In this document: one piece after another, positions 1-6,226 of the stretch | Numbering within the stretch: position 1 is the stretch's first letter | Layout: each line of letters begins with the position of its first letter | Source: Bacteroidales bacterium | GTDB taxonomy: Bacteria; Bacteroidota; Bacteroidia; Bacteroidales; UBA1556 | Length of the DNA stretch: 6,276 nucleotides | NCBI GenBank assembly: GCA_029935325.1 | Contig: JAOZKO010000169.1 | Location: 1 to 6,276 of the forward strand | Direction of reading: 5' to 3' | Translations under genes and position numbers: made by a program | The notes under the pieces: model-generated | What the model was told of the DNA's origin: nothing | Seen by the model: the letters and a program-made list of their open reading frames with translations, nothing else | Database searches by the model: none

Positions 1-789
1 CATCAATGAAGGATCATTCTCAAATATTTGTAATACGCTAATAATCTTTAAGAAAGAATCATTATTAGACTTTTCAAGTTGAGACAGAAAGGCTGTTATT
101 GCTTGAATACTATGGCTAATTTCTTCGCTTTCGTTCAATACTAACCCACCGCCTTTTTCTTCAATAGCTTCTGAGGATTCTATCTGTCCTTGCGCTGTTC
201 CTAATAGAGCATTTACATCAAAACTATCTCCTAGAAGTTTCTTACCGAGAAGCATACCAGCAAGGTTCTTGACCATCGTATAATCAGGCTCTTCATCTGA
301 TTCATCTACCGCATTATACAAACTCTGATTCTCCTCTTCGAGAGCTTTCAGCTTCTCTTCCAATATTCTTTTTTCTTCCTCTAGCCGCTGTTTGTCTCTC
401 TCAAGAAGTCGTATATCAAAGTTCTTATTCAGATTTTCAATTTGCAGCGCACCTAAGCCTGACCCCATTCCACTTAGCTCATCAGATGGCTGTTCTACTG
501 ACCTTTCTGGAGATGAACTTAGATCTATTTCATTGGTTATGTCAATGAAATGAGTTTGTGCTTCATGTTTTTCCGAATTAGGATCTATCTCAACCTTTAG
601 TGCATCGGGCTTATAGTCTGAAACCATTTTCAATAATTTCGATTTCAAAGCTTCGACTTCGCTACCTGTCCATCCTGCTTGTATCCATTCTTTGGAACCT
701 TTTGCCCAAAACAATGAGTATTTGCATCGCTTTGTTGGACAACTTTTATAAATGTCAACTACTATATCTATTCTTCTTTTATAATCCAT
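1..789 (-). CDS. Coiled-coil protein with Gly-rich hinge, C-terminus beyond window
   Basis: The frame is open from an ATG at 789 to the window edge, giving 263 codons with no stop, so the C-terminus is missing. No family is recognised. Residues 1-60 form a small mixed domain with two cysteines (17, 22) and several Trp. Residues 60-104 look like a polar, disordered linker. A Gly-rich hinge (LSGMGSGLGALQ, 105-116) leads into a Glu/Lys/Leu-rich coiled coil at about 117-157. A short acidic stretch (160-169) and a Gly/Leu-rich helical part (171-200, AGMLLGKKLLG) follow, then more predicted helix. The start lies 10 bases after the stop of the preceding gene, so the two are probably co-transcribed. 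A structural, scaffold or fibre-like role in the particle is inferred from the operon and the coiled coil alone. The hinge resembles Gly-Leu-Gly motifs in the 701-residue protein of the same operon. Confidence 0.85.
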   Translation of the reverse strand, partial: MDYKRRIDIVVDIYKSCPTKRCKYSLFWAKGSKEWIQAGWTGSEVEALKSKLLKMVSDYKPDALKVEIDPNSEKHEAQTHFIDITNEIDLSSSPERSVEQPSDELSGMGSGLGALQIENLNKNFDIRLLERDKQRLEEEKRILEEKLKALEEENQSLYNAVDESDEEPDYTMVKNLAGMLLGKKLLGDSFDVNALLGTAQGQIESSEAIEEKGGGLVLNESEEISHSIQAITAFLSQLEKSNNDSFLKIISVLQIFENDPSLM

Positions 790-799
790 TGTTGTGGTC

Positions 800-1123
800 T
801 TAATTTTCGGGTATGATTCTGAAAAATGAAAATGATTGTTCTACCTCACTTCTGTTTCGGATTACGATATCTCCTTTTAATTCAAATAACCTATAAGGAG
901 CTGAATCGGTATAGAATTTATCATCGTTTACAATCTCGGTATCTGACTCTATTTGGAATGCTCCCTTTGGGGAAACATCATAAAGGTATAGGTACTCATT
1001 GGTAGCTGGAACGATAATCATTCCTGATGGTGCAACAACCTCTTTCTTCCATGTGAAATGGTGCTTTTCAATGCCAAGTTCCTTTAATCTATTTTCAAAA
1101 AAATGATTTAATATCCCTTCCAT
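800..1123 (-). CDS. Small beta-rich protein with N-terminal helix, putative minor virion protein
   Basis: This is a 107-residue protein of unknown family. Residues 1-20 (MEGILNHFFENRLKELGI) form an amphipathic helix. From residue 24 the chain alternates hydrophobic and polar residues as in a beta-sandwich: MIIVPA, YLYLYDV, AFQIES, then a closing pair of strands, GDIVIRN (84-90) and FSFFRIIP (98-105). The 'G-x-I-x-I-x-N ... F-x-x-I-x-P' ending is the kind seen in cupin-like or capsid-accessory beta barrels, but that is a resemblance of pattern, not a family match. The ATG follows the upstream stop by four bases with an AAAGAT leader, so translation is probably coupled. It is the last of four small beta-rich genes in a row. 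A vertex, spike or decoration subunit is a reasonable inference. Confidence 0.85.
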   Translation of the reverse strand: MEGILNHFFENRLKELGIEKHHFTWKKEVVAPSGMIIVPATNEYLYLYDVSPKGAFQIESDTEIVNDDKFYTDSAPYRLFELKGDIVIRNRSEVEQSFSFFRIIPEN

Positions 1124-1127
1124 ATCT

Positions 1128-1496
1128 TTACTTTTCCAAAATGATTATTAAACTTACATTTGCATTATTGAGATTATGTGAGGCTCTTACAAAGCCTGAA
1201 ATCTCTTTGGAACAGTCAATCTCTTTATTGATCTCTATGAATTTGGGGTTATTGACATTCTCTGGGTCATTGCCAAGAAATACTGGATATCTACCAATAT
1301 GATGCTTTCTGTTATCTAACCATATTCCAATATCCAATTCATGGGAATTTGAGACTTGATTATAATCCTTTGAAATCAATCCTATTCGCTTAATTCGCTT
1401 ACAAAACTTTGGTTTCAAAGTAAATTCCTTGAACGAATGCTGGTTTGGAAATGCTCCCAAATCAACTAACATCTGTGTTTCGTTATTTCTAGCCAT
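1128..1496 (-). CDS. Small beta-rich protein, putative minor capsid or spike subunit
   Basis: This 122-residue protein has no recognisable enzyme motif, signal peptide or membrane segment. After a short polar N-terminus, the body reads as successive beta strands: EFTLKP (25-30), RIKRIGLISKD (34-44), LDIGIWLD (54-61), then a loop-rich middle, and a C-terminal strand NVSLIIILEK (113-122). The 'R-I-x-R-I-[GA]-[LI]' strand and the 'V-x-[LV]-I-L-x-x-E' ending are shared with the 149-residue protein, and the ending also with the following 107-residue protein, which suggests old paralogues with one fold. The ATG is one base past the TGA of the preceding gene, and a purine-rich GAAGAAGA lies just before it. 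A structural virion role is inferred from context and fold style; the family is unknown. Confidence 0.87.
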   Translation of the reverse strand: MARNNETQMLVDLGAFPNQHSFKEFTLKPKFCKRIKRIGLISKDYNQVSNSHELDIGIWLDNRKHHIGRYPVFLGNDPENVNNPKFIEINKEIDCSKEISGFVRASHNLNNANVSLIIILEK

Positions 1497-1497
1497 A

Positions 1498-1821
1498 TCA
1501 GTCTTCTTCTATGTTTAGAATTACAGTTACATTGCCATTACTGGAAAAAGCTCCATTAATGGTTTCGTTTTTACGAACATCTAAACCTACCATCATGGTT
1601 TTAGGAAAGTATAAATCATCAGCTGGTCTATTCAATATATTGCTTGAATGCTCTGGAATAATAACATCTCCTGCCAAATCAATAGCTTTTGTAATTTCAA
1701 CAGATGAATTGTTATCTCGATTAATTAAAGCAATACCTAATAATCTACAGTCGTACTTAAAGGCATAGTTTAACTCATAGGGTGAGTTCAAATTGATCGC
1801 TATATTTTTCCTTCTACCCAT
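1498..1821 (-). CDS. Small beta-rich protein, putative minor capsid or spike subunit
   Basis: This 107-residue protein starts with a basic MGRRK and is then made of short alternating strands: IAINLN (7-12), CRLLGIALIN (25-34), VEITKAIDL (41-49), a central loop, MVGLDVR (77-83) and a closing NVTVILNIEE (97-106). There are no catalytic motifs or membrane segments. Its C-terminal strand matches the endings of the 149- and 122-residue neighbours in pattern (N-V-[TS]-[VL]-I-[LI]-x-x-E), so I place it in the same beta-sandwich group. Its ATG overlaps the stop of the upstream gene by one base (TAATG), a typical arrangement for translational coupling and roughly equal expression of two subunits. The exact function is unknown. 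Confidence 0.87.
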   Translation of the reverse strand: MGRRKNIAINLNSPYELNYAFKYDCRLLGIALINRDNNSSVEITKAIDLAGDVIIPEHSSNILNRPADDLYFPKTMMVGLDVRKNETINGAFSSNGNVTVILNIEED

Positions 1822-2270
1822 TAATCAAGGTCTTTTTCAAGGATTAATAAAACATAACAATAGTATGCCTCGCCCCCTGCCGCCATAGCAACATCTTGAA
1901 GTCCACATGATAACTTTGACTTCTGACCATCCAATTCCCAATCTATATCGGTGTACATTTCATTACCAAACTTTGGGAAAAGCAATCTTGTGGGAAAACC
2001 TTCGGATACAACTTCAATACCGTCAATCTCTAATGGCTTCGCAATAATCAGATTATTATTACTGGCATCGTTGATATCGGTATAGATTGCTATACGAGCA
2101 ATTCTATTATATCCTGGTGGAACATCAATATCTAATTGCTGCTCTTGATTGGCATCTGAAAAATGCAAAGTCTTGAAAATAGAATATCGCCTTACTTCCT
2201 TCACGCTTACTCCGAGCTTTTCAAGTATGGTCTTCATATCAGCTTGACTGATTTTTAGATTCTTTTCCAT
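1821..2270 (-). CDS. Beta-rich protein with N-terminal helix, putative minor capsid protein
   Basis: This 149-residue protein is the first gene after the hairpin terminator. Residues 7-28 are helical (ADMKTILEKLGVSVKEVRR), followed by a beta-rich body: TLHFSD, QQLDIDVPPG, RIARIAIYTDI (56-66), LIIAKPLEIDGIEVV, a loop with FPTRLLFPKFG, and a final strand YYCYVLLILEKDLD (136-149). It is the longest of the four small beta-rich proteins and shares the 'R-I-x-R-I-[AG]-[IL]' strand and the closing 'V-L-L-I-L-E-K' strand with its neighbours. The ATG is preceded by an A-rich leader (ATTAAAAACG) without a Shine-Dalgarno sequence. There is no room for an independent promoter between the terminator and the start, so expression probably relies on read-through. 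A minor jelly-roll-like virion protein is inferred. Confidence 0.87.
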   Translation of the reverse strand: MEKNLKISQADMKTILEKLGVSVKEVRRYSIFKTLHFSDANQEQQLDIDVPPGYNRIARIAIYTDINDASNNNLIIAKPLEIDGIEVVSEGFPTRLLFPKFGNEMYTDIDWELDGQKSKLSCGLQDVAMAAGGEAYYCYVLLILEKDLD

Positions 2271-2290
2271 CGTTTTTAATTGATTGAATA

Positions 2291-2319
2291 AAACTGTCTG
2301 GCTTTTGACCAGACAGTTT
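2291..2319 (-). terminator. Hairpin terminator downstream of the capsid candidate gene
   Basis: A perfect 11-bp inverted repeat (AAACTGTCTGG / CCAGACAGTTT) is separated by a 7-base loop. Read on the minus strand, the right arm ends in TTT and is followed by TATT, giving a U-rich tail suited to intrinsic termination. On the plus strand no T-run follows, so it acts on the leftward operon. It begins 22 bases after the stop of the 245-residue gene and ends 20 bases before the next start. Confidence 0.8.
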
Positions 2320-2341
2320 CCTTGTTATAGAATAGAGATGA

Positions 2342-3079
2342 TTATCGTTTGTAAACTCTTGATCCGTGAAGAATCACTTTGATAGCTGTATTTGCCGCTG
2401 CCGCTGCTCCCCAACTTAATTCCAAATCCATAATGGTTTGCGTTGGAAGCATTTTTGGATTGGCAAATTCGTAATAGCCTACACGTGGCTTTGAATTACC
2501 ATGACGGTATCCAATTCCGTTAACAGAATCTAACTTCTCGTATGATCCTGCAAATACTTCAAGGGACATCTCTGGAATAATGGTTTTATTATCGGCTTTG
2601 AACTCCAAAACCCCATTGCGTATTGCAGCTGGAATCGGTTGCCAATCTGCCAATGCTGCAATTTCTGGTGAAGTAATTGCTTCGCTATGCGTACCATAAA
2701 GAATGGTCATAGCAGTAACTACCATCACTTCCTCCTTTTGCAATTGACCTTGGTGCACTTGATTATAGCCAATCTGCTTGTCATCGGAATGCTCAAACAA
2801 CTTAACTGATTTATTTCCCGATATAGGCTTGATAACCATTAAATGGGTATCCACACTCTGACGTGTATTTTTTGCTAAGCCATCTTGAATATTCTTGGCT
2901 ACTCGTGGTAGTCGCTTTGCTAATTCTACTCGAGAGTTATTTACTCGGTTTGGAGTTATAAATCTTCGTTTTGAAGCACGTTTGCGTCTGAAAAATCGAC
3001 GACCATTCAGTTCTTCACTTTGTACATCCTGATCATTATATTCAATAAGACCAGCTTCTTCCATTAATAATTCTGACAT
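2342..3079 (-). CDS. Putative major capsid protein (Arg-rich arm, jelly-roll-like body)
   Basis: This 245-residue protein has a layout typical of viral shell proteins. It has an acidic N-terminal tip (1-24), an Arg/Lys-rich arm (27-39, RRFFRRKRASKRR) that could touch the genome, a further basic helical stretch (44-72), and then a beta-rich body from about residue 76. Visible strands include HLMVIKPIS, EEVMVVTAMTILYG, MSLEVFAG, GYYEFANP, TIMDLELSWG and the closing TAIKVILHGSRVYKR. No signal peptide, membrane helix or catalytic motif is seen. The 'Y-Y-x-x-x-N-P-K' followed by 'P-x-x-T-I-x-x-x-L' pattern and the basic closing strand fit a jelly roll. Its length suits a single rather than a double jelly roll. 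An AT-rich A-tract leader upstream and a strong terminator directly downstream suggest high, separately tuned expression, as expected for a major capsid protein. No sequence family was identified, so the assignment rests on architecture and context. A minor capsid protein or other basic beta-rich structural protein remains possible. Confidence 0.6.
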   Translation of the reverse strand: MSELLMEEAGLIEYNDQDVQSEELNGRRFFRRKRASKRRFITPNRVNNSRVELAKRLPRVAKNIQDGLAKNTRQSVDTHLMVIKPISGNKSVKLFEHSDDKQIGYNQVHQGQLQKEEVMVVTAMTILYGTHSEAITSPEIAALADWQPIPAAIRNGVLEFKADNKTIIPEMSLEVFAGSYEKLDSVNGIGYRHGNSKPRVGYYEFANPKMLPTQTIMDLELSWGAAAAANTAIKVILHGSRVYKR

Positions 3080-3141
3080 GATTTTTTGTTTTTTGTATTT
3101 ATAAAATATTTAATTTCAATCTATTGCTTTAGTAGAGCTTT
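3080..3141 (-). promoter_or_regulatory. AT-rich untranslated leader before the capsid candidate
   Basis: At 62 bases this is one of the two longest gaps in the operon (the other, 71 bases, holds the terminator), and it is very AT-rich. The bases just before the ATG are an A-tract (AAAAAACAAAAAATC), the kind of leader linked to strong translation in Bacteroidota, which make little use of Shine-Dalgarno pairing. A TTG at 3119-3117 could be a -33 element, but I find no good TAnnTTTG at the right distance, so a promoter here is possible and unproven. Confidence 0.35.
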
Positions 3142-3666
3142 CTAGCTCACTGAATCTTCGCCTTCGTTTTCTGAACCTGACTCATCGAAACTTTCTTCGT
3201 AGTCTCCGCTACCCTCTGGTAAAGGTGGTAGTTCATCATAGACTTTAGCTCCTGAGATTTGCTCTGTCTCGAAATAGCCTTCTAAACCATTTAGAATTCC
3301 TTCTCCGATAATGTCTTTTCCCATTGCTGTTCCTGCTGCATCAATAGCACCTTCAGCGGCTAAGCCAATTCCGATGTATTTCAAGAACTTATTGTCTTGG
3401 GTTGCAAGGATAACTCCACCTCCTATTTTTACAGCTGCACCAATGTATTGGGAGAAACCTTCTTTTTCATCTCCTTTGAATACTTTTCGGCTCAACTCTC
3501 TTCCTGCCAAAACACTTATGGCAATTATGCCTGTGCCCATCAAGGAATCCATTATTGAGTTTTTAGTAGGTGCTTTGAATCCTGCTAAACCAAATTTTTT
3601 CATACGCCGTCTTCGTACTATGGCTGAAGCATTCTTTCTTTTTCTTGTCGTTTTTCTTTTGCTCAT
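3142..3666 (-). CDS. Charge-polarised membrane protein, putative virion membrane component
   Basis: This 174-residue protein of unknown family has three distinct parts. Residues 1-24 are extremely basic (a KRKTTRKRK run, then RRRRMKK). Residues 40-113 are hydrophobic and Gly/Ala-rich, with two or three candidate membrane helices (about 40-55, 72-89, 94-113). The tail from 143 is acidic and low in complexity (Glu, Asp, Ser, Gly; PPLPEGSGDYEE...). No signal peptide or enzyme motif is visible. The basic head suggests contact with nucleic acid or lipid head groups, and the acidic tail would face the other way or bind a basic partner. It lies between the 701-residue transmembrane protein (19-base gap) and the capsid candidate. 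A component of an internal virion membrane that links genome and shell is inferred. A holin is less likely because of the long charged ends. Confidence 0.85.
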   Translation of the reverse strand: MSKRKTTRKRKNASAIVRRRRMKKFGLAGFKAPTKNSIMDSLMGTGIIAISVLAGRELSRKVFKGDEKEGFSQYIGAAVKIGGGVILATQDNKFLKYIGIGLAAEGAIDAAGTAMGKDIIGEGILNGLEGYFETEQISGAKVYDELPPLPEGSGDYEESFDESGSENEGEDSVS

Positions 3667-3685
3667 GATTCTGATTTATTTATTA

Positions 3686-5791
3686 TTAGGTTAATATTAT
3701 TCTTTTGGGTTTAGGACTCCCTAAGCCCAATCCAGACAACTGCTTTTTACCTGATTTTTGCTTGAATGCGTATATGCCACCACCAATTAGGGCTAAGCCT
3801 AAAACTGATATTCCTACAATCTTTAGCATCTTGCTTTTCTTATCCGATGCATCTGGATCGTAAGCACTGCTGGAGTACTGTTTCATTGAAACAGAAATTT
3901 CATCCTCAATTGGGATATTATCGGTGGCCTCACTTGGGATATGCCTTGCTGATTCTGCTACATCGGCTTTGCTTATACTCTTTCCACTTTTAAGTTTAGC
4001 AAGAAGTTTGTCAGCACCGATCTTCTTAGCAAATACGCCCACTTTCTTTAGTGCTTTTACTACTTTGGTGATTAAAGGAACTGCGGCTACTGCGGCAGCG
4101 GCAGCTGGTGCTGCTCCCAAGGATCCTTTTTTACCTTTGAGAATAATTTTTTTGAGCATGGCAGGATTCCCTCCAAACTTTTCCCAAAGCTTATCTATCT
4201 TCTGAATTGCTTTCCTTCGGGCTTTTAGCTTGCCTATACTCATTCCATGCTTTCGGGCTTGGGCTTCTGTTGCATATCCCCATTTAAGCTTTGTTTTGAA
4301 CTTAAACAGGTTCATGGCAACGACTGATATAAATCCACCTCTGGCTGCTAGAAGTACTGGATTGGCCTTCTTTAATAGAAATTTAGCTCCCTTTTTTACT
4401 CCATTCCAAAATCCACGACCATTTTTCTTATTCCATGCTTTACGCTGTTTCTTCCATTCACTTCGTCCTTTTTGCTTAAGGCCTGTTTTCTCAAGACTTT
4501 TGGTTAAAAACTTTACATGTTTTGTTCTGCCTTTTCTTTTGGCTTTGGCTAGACGTTTTTCTTGTCTTTTCTTTCGCTTTGAAAGGCGTTTTTTTCTTTT
4601 ATTCCAAAAGGCTCCCAGTTCTAATCCTTGAATACCACTTTGATCCATTTCCAATATATCGTCTTCTATATCTTCTATGGAGTCTATATAGTCCTCAATT
4701 ATATCATCACCATCTGAATCATTAGTAGGCTCCGCTTCATTGTTTATCTCTTTGATAATGCGAACTGCTTTATACTTTTGATCTTCTGGGAGATTTGAGA
4801 CAGCTACTAATCGCTCCTGTAATTTTTCAATGGCTTGTCTCTTTTGTTCATCTTGAACTTCTAACAGGCTTTCATTTGCAAATCCTAGCTTTAATTCTAT
4901 TGCTCGATTGAAAGTGTTTACATCTTGCACATTCTCAAATGAGCTTTCGTCTTGAAGTGAACCCAAGCCATTTAGGGCTTCTCTTTCAGCAAGCTTTTCG
5001 ATAGCTGCATCCTTTAAGGGTGTATTCCAATGCTCAATAGCATAGTCTAGTTCTTTTAGAAATAGAAATGGATCATTGGTTCCTGATTCATAAGATTGAG
5101 GATCCTTTGCAATAATATTTCTGGTTACAACCAAATGCTGTAAGATTTGATCATCATTCCCCAAACTGCCTTCAAGGGTTCCTAGTAATGCATCAATATC
5201 TTCTGATGGTTCTGGGCCATTTAGCCCAATAATTGGAATACCTAATCCATTCATAGTAAAGTCTTTTTTGTTTGAGCTATGCCCAAATGGTTTTTCATAA
5301 TTGAATTTATCTAATACACAGTCTAAAGGGATATAGCCTCCCCTTGGATTCTTAACAATAGGATATACATGATGCCATGAATCTGCTGGTGGAATTTTTA
5401 CAATCCGTATGATTGGCTCTATGCCTTGATTGAGTAGTAATGTGCTTAAAAATATGGTGTAGCAATCACAATCTACACCTGTTTGCCGCTGTGCCCACGA
5501 CATTGCTGGTCGTCTTAATTCTTCTCGCCCTGGTGTATCTATTTTGTATTGAATATGGTTGTAAACGAACTCCCAATCATTTCTTAGGGTTTCCTCTAAG
5601 GTTGCTCCTTTTAGCACTTTGGCAATCTTAGCTGTATCGGATTTATATTTGACAATATAATCCTTCATATGCTTAATGGTTTGACCGATCACTCGCCCTT
5701 CACCAAAATGCTCTTCTCTGAAGTTGGGTTTGGGAAAGTATTTGTCATACTCTTGTCCTGATCTGATATTTCTTGTAAATTCTGACTCCAT
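3686..5791 (-). CDS. 701-residue multidomain protein: transglutaminase-like domain, basic region, C-terminal membrane helix
   Basis: Residues 65-160 match the transglutaminase-like cysteine peptidase fold by motif. A G-V-D-C-D-C stretch at the start of a helix gives Cys108 as nucleophile, with H-H-V-Y-P at 140-144 (His141) and P-L-D at 155-157 (Asp157). The acid residue usually following the Cys pair is replaced by Cys110. Residues 190-350 are mostly helical. Residues 358-382 are very acidic, and 396-460 are histone-like (Lys/Arg blocks). A hydrophobic-basic part (470-510) with NPVLLAARGGF, an Ala-rich segment (559-571) and an amphipathic Lys-rich helix (573-600) follow. Residues 654-676 form a single transmembrane helix before a short basic tail. 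Gly-Leu-Gly motifs fall at 181-184, 274-277, 389-393 and 686-690, mostly between these parts. The ATG overlaps the upstream stop (TAATG), and the gene ends in three tandem TAA codons. Whether the domain hydrolyses, cross-links or is inert is unknown. A virion assembly or genome-delivery role is inferred. Confidence 0.85.
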   Translation of the reverse strand: MESEFTRNIRSGQEYDKYFPKPNFREEHFGEGRVIGQTIKHMKDYIVKYKSDTAKIAKVLKGATLEETLRNDWEFVYNHIQYKIDTPGREELRRPAMSWAQRQTGVDCDCYTIFLSTLLLNQGIEPIIRIVKIPPADSWHHVYPIVKNPRGGYIPLDCVLDKFNYEKPFGHSSNKKDFTMNGLGIPIIGLNGPEPSEDIDALLGTLEGSLGNDDQILQHLVVTRNIIAKDPQSYESGTNDPFLFLKELDYAIEHWNTPLKDAAIEKLAEREALNGLGSLQDESSFENVQDVNTFNRAIELKLGFANESLLEVQDEQKRQAIEKLQERLVAVSNLPEDQKYKAVRIIKEINNEAEPTNDSDGDDIIEDYIDSIEDIEDDILEMDQSGIQGLELGAFWNKRKKRLSKRKKRQEKRLAKAKRKGRTKHVKFLTKSLEKTGLKQKGRSEWKKQRKAWNKKNGRGFWNGVKKGAKFLLKKANPVLLAARGGFISVVAMNLFKFKTKLKWGYATEAQARKHGMSIGKLKARRKAIQKIDKLWEKFGGNPAMLKKIILKGKKGSLGAAPAAAAAVAAVPLITKVVKALKKVGVFAKKIGADKLLAKLKSGKSISKADVAESARHIPSEATDNIPIEDEISVSMKQYSSSAYDPDASDKKSKMLKIVGISVLGLALIGGGIYAFKQKSGKKQLSGLGLGSPKPKRIILT

Positions 5792-6216
5792 TAGGCTTTT
5801 ATTATTATGGTATCTCTATAGGGAATGGTATTGGCATACAATGAATAGTTTGCCGTTATTGGTTGGTTTATAATCTTTAGTAAACTTAGTATAGATGATT
5901 GTTTTAGATTAAACTCTATCCTGACTTTCTCTGTGGATAGTGGTTTTAAGATATGTATCTGTGTATTGGGTCGGGAATAAGCTACTGATGATTCTCCTAT
6001 AAATAGCTCTACAATAGGTGTGGTAATTCTTAGTGTATCATCCACGGTATTGGTTAGCACCAAATTCATTGAAAGTGGCCTTATGGTGAAATTAGCAACA
6101 TCAACTATTAAACGTGTTCCCACATTTACCGCTGATGCCGCTTTTCTCACCTTGTCAAACCCCCAAAGCAGACCTCCAATAATGATTGGAATTAATATGT
6201 AATGATAAACCCTCAT
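5791..6216 (-). CDS. Membrane-anchored protein with LEA14-like beta-sandwich
   Basis: From the ATG at 6216 the protein has 141 residues. Residues 4-20 (YHYILIPIIIGGLLWGF) form one membrane helix, followed by KVRK, which would sit on the inner side or act as a stop-transfer. The rest resembles the LEA14/WHy-type beta-sandwich: 'L-x-V-x-L-T-N-T' (52-59) with 'L-R-I-T-T-P-x-V-x-L-F-I-G', 'S-x-P-N-T-Q-I-H-I' and a closing 'I-x-F-N-L' strand. In that family the domain binds lipid or other proteins and has no catalytic residues. The frame continues upstream through a TTG at 6264 to the window edge without a stop, but a likely upstream gene ends at 6227. I therefore prefer the ATG that opens directly into the membrane helix. 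It is coupled to the 701-residue gene by TAATG. A virion-membrane or host-envelope role is inferred. Confidence 0.75.
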   Translation of the reverse strand: MRVYHYILIPIIIGGLLWGFDKVRKAASAVNVGTRLIVDVANFTIRPLSMNLVLTNTVDDTLRITTPIVELFIGESSVAYSRPNTQIHILKPLSTEKVRIEFNLKQSSILSLLKIINQPITANYSLYANTIPYRDTIIIKA

Positions 6217-6226
6217 TTGCAAAACT

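Noticed and set aside
600..803. Plus-strand open frame of 67 codons rich in Leu, Ile and Ser
   Set aside because: It lies antisense to the coiled-coil gene, which is open for all 263 codons and fits the operon; the hydrophobic composition is what an antisense frame of a charged helical protein gives.
1511..1768. Plus-strand open frame of 85 codons
   Set aside because: It is antisense to the 107-residue beta-rich gene and has no independent support.
2342..3079. Firm assignment of the element to the FLiP-like (Finnlakeviridae) group
   Set aside because: FLiP has a double jelly-roll capsid protein, whereas this candidate at 245 residues with a long basic arm is short for that, and no diagnostic replication gene is in the window.
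3131..3151. Short inverted repeat over the stop codon of the 174-residue gene
   Set aside because: The stem is only 5 bp plus a bulged extension, with no T-run, so it is too weak to call a terminator.
3311..3694. Plus-strand open frame of 127 codons with membrane-like stretches
   Set aside because: It is antisense to the 174-residue gene; its hydrophobicity mirrors Lys/Arg/Glu codons on the other strand, and it has no neighbours on that strand.
4081..4115. GCN-rich, repeat-like stretch
   Set aside because: It encodes the Ala-rich segment of the 701-residue protein and is not an independent DNA repeat.
3766..4725. Several overlapping plus-strand open frames (63-133 codons)
   Set aside because: All lie antisense to the 701-residue gene; their Phe- and Leu-rich runs come from the Lys/Arg-rich coding region.
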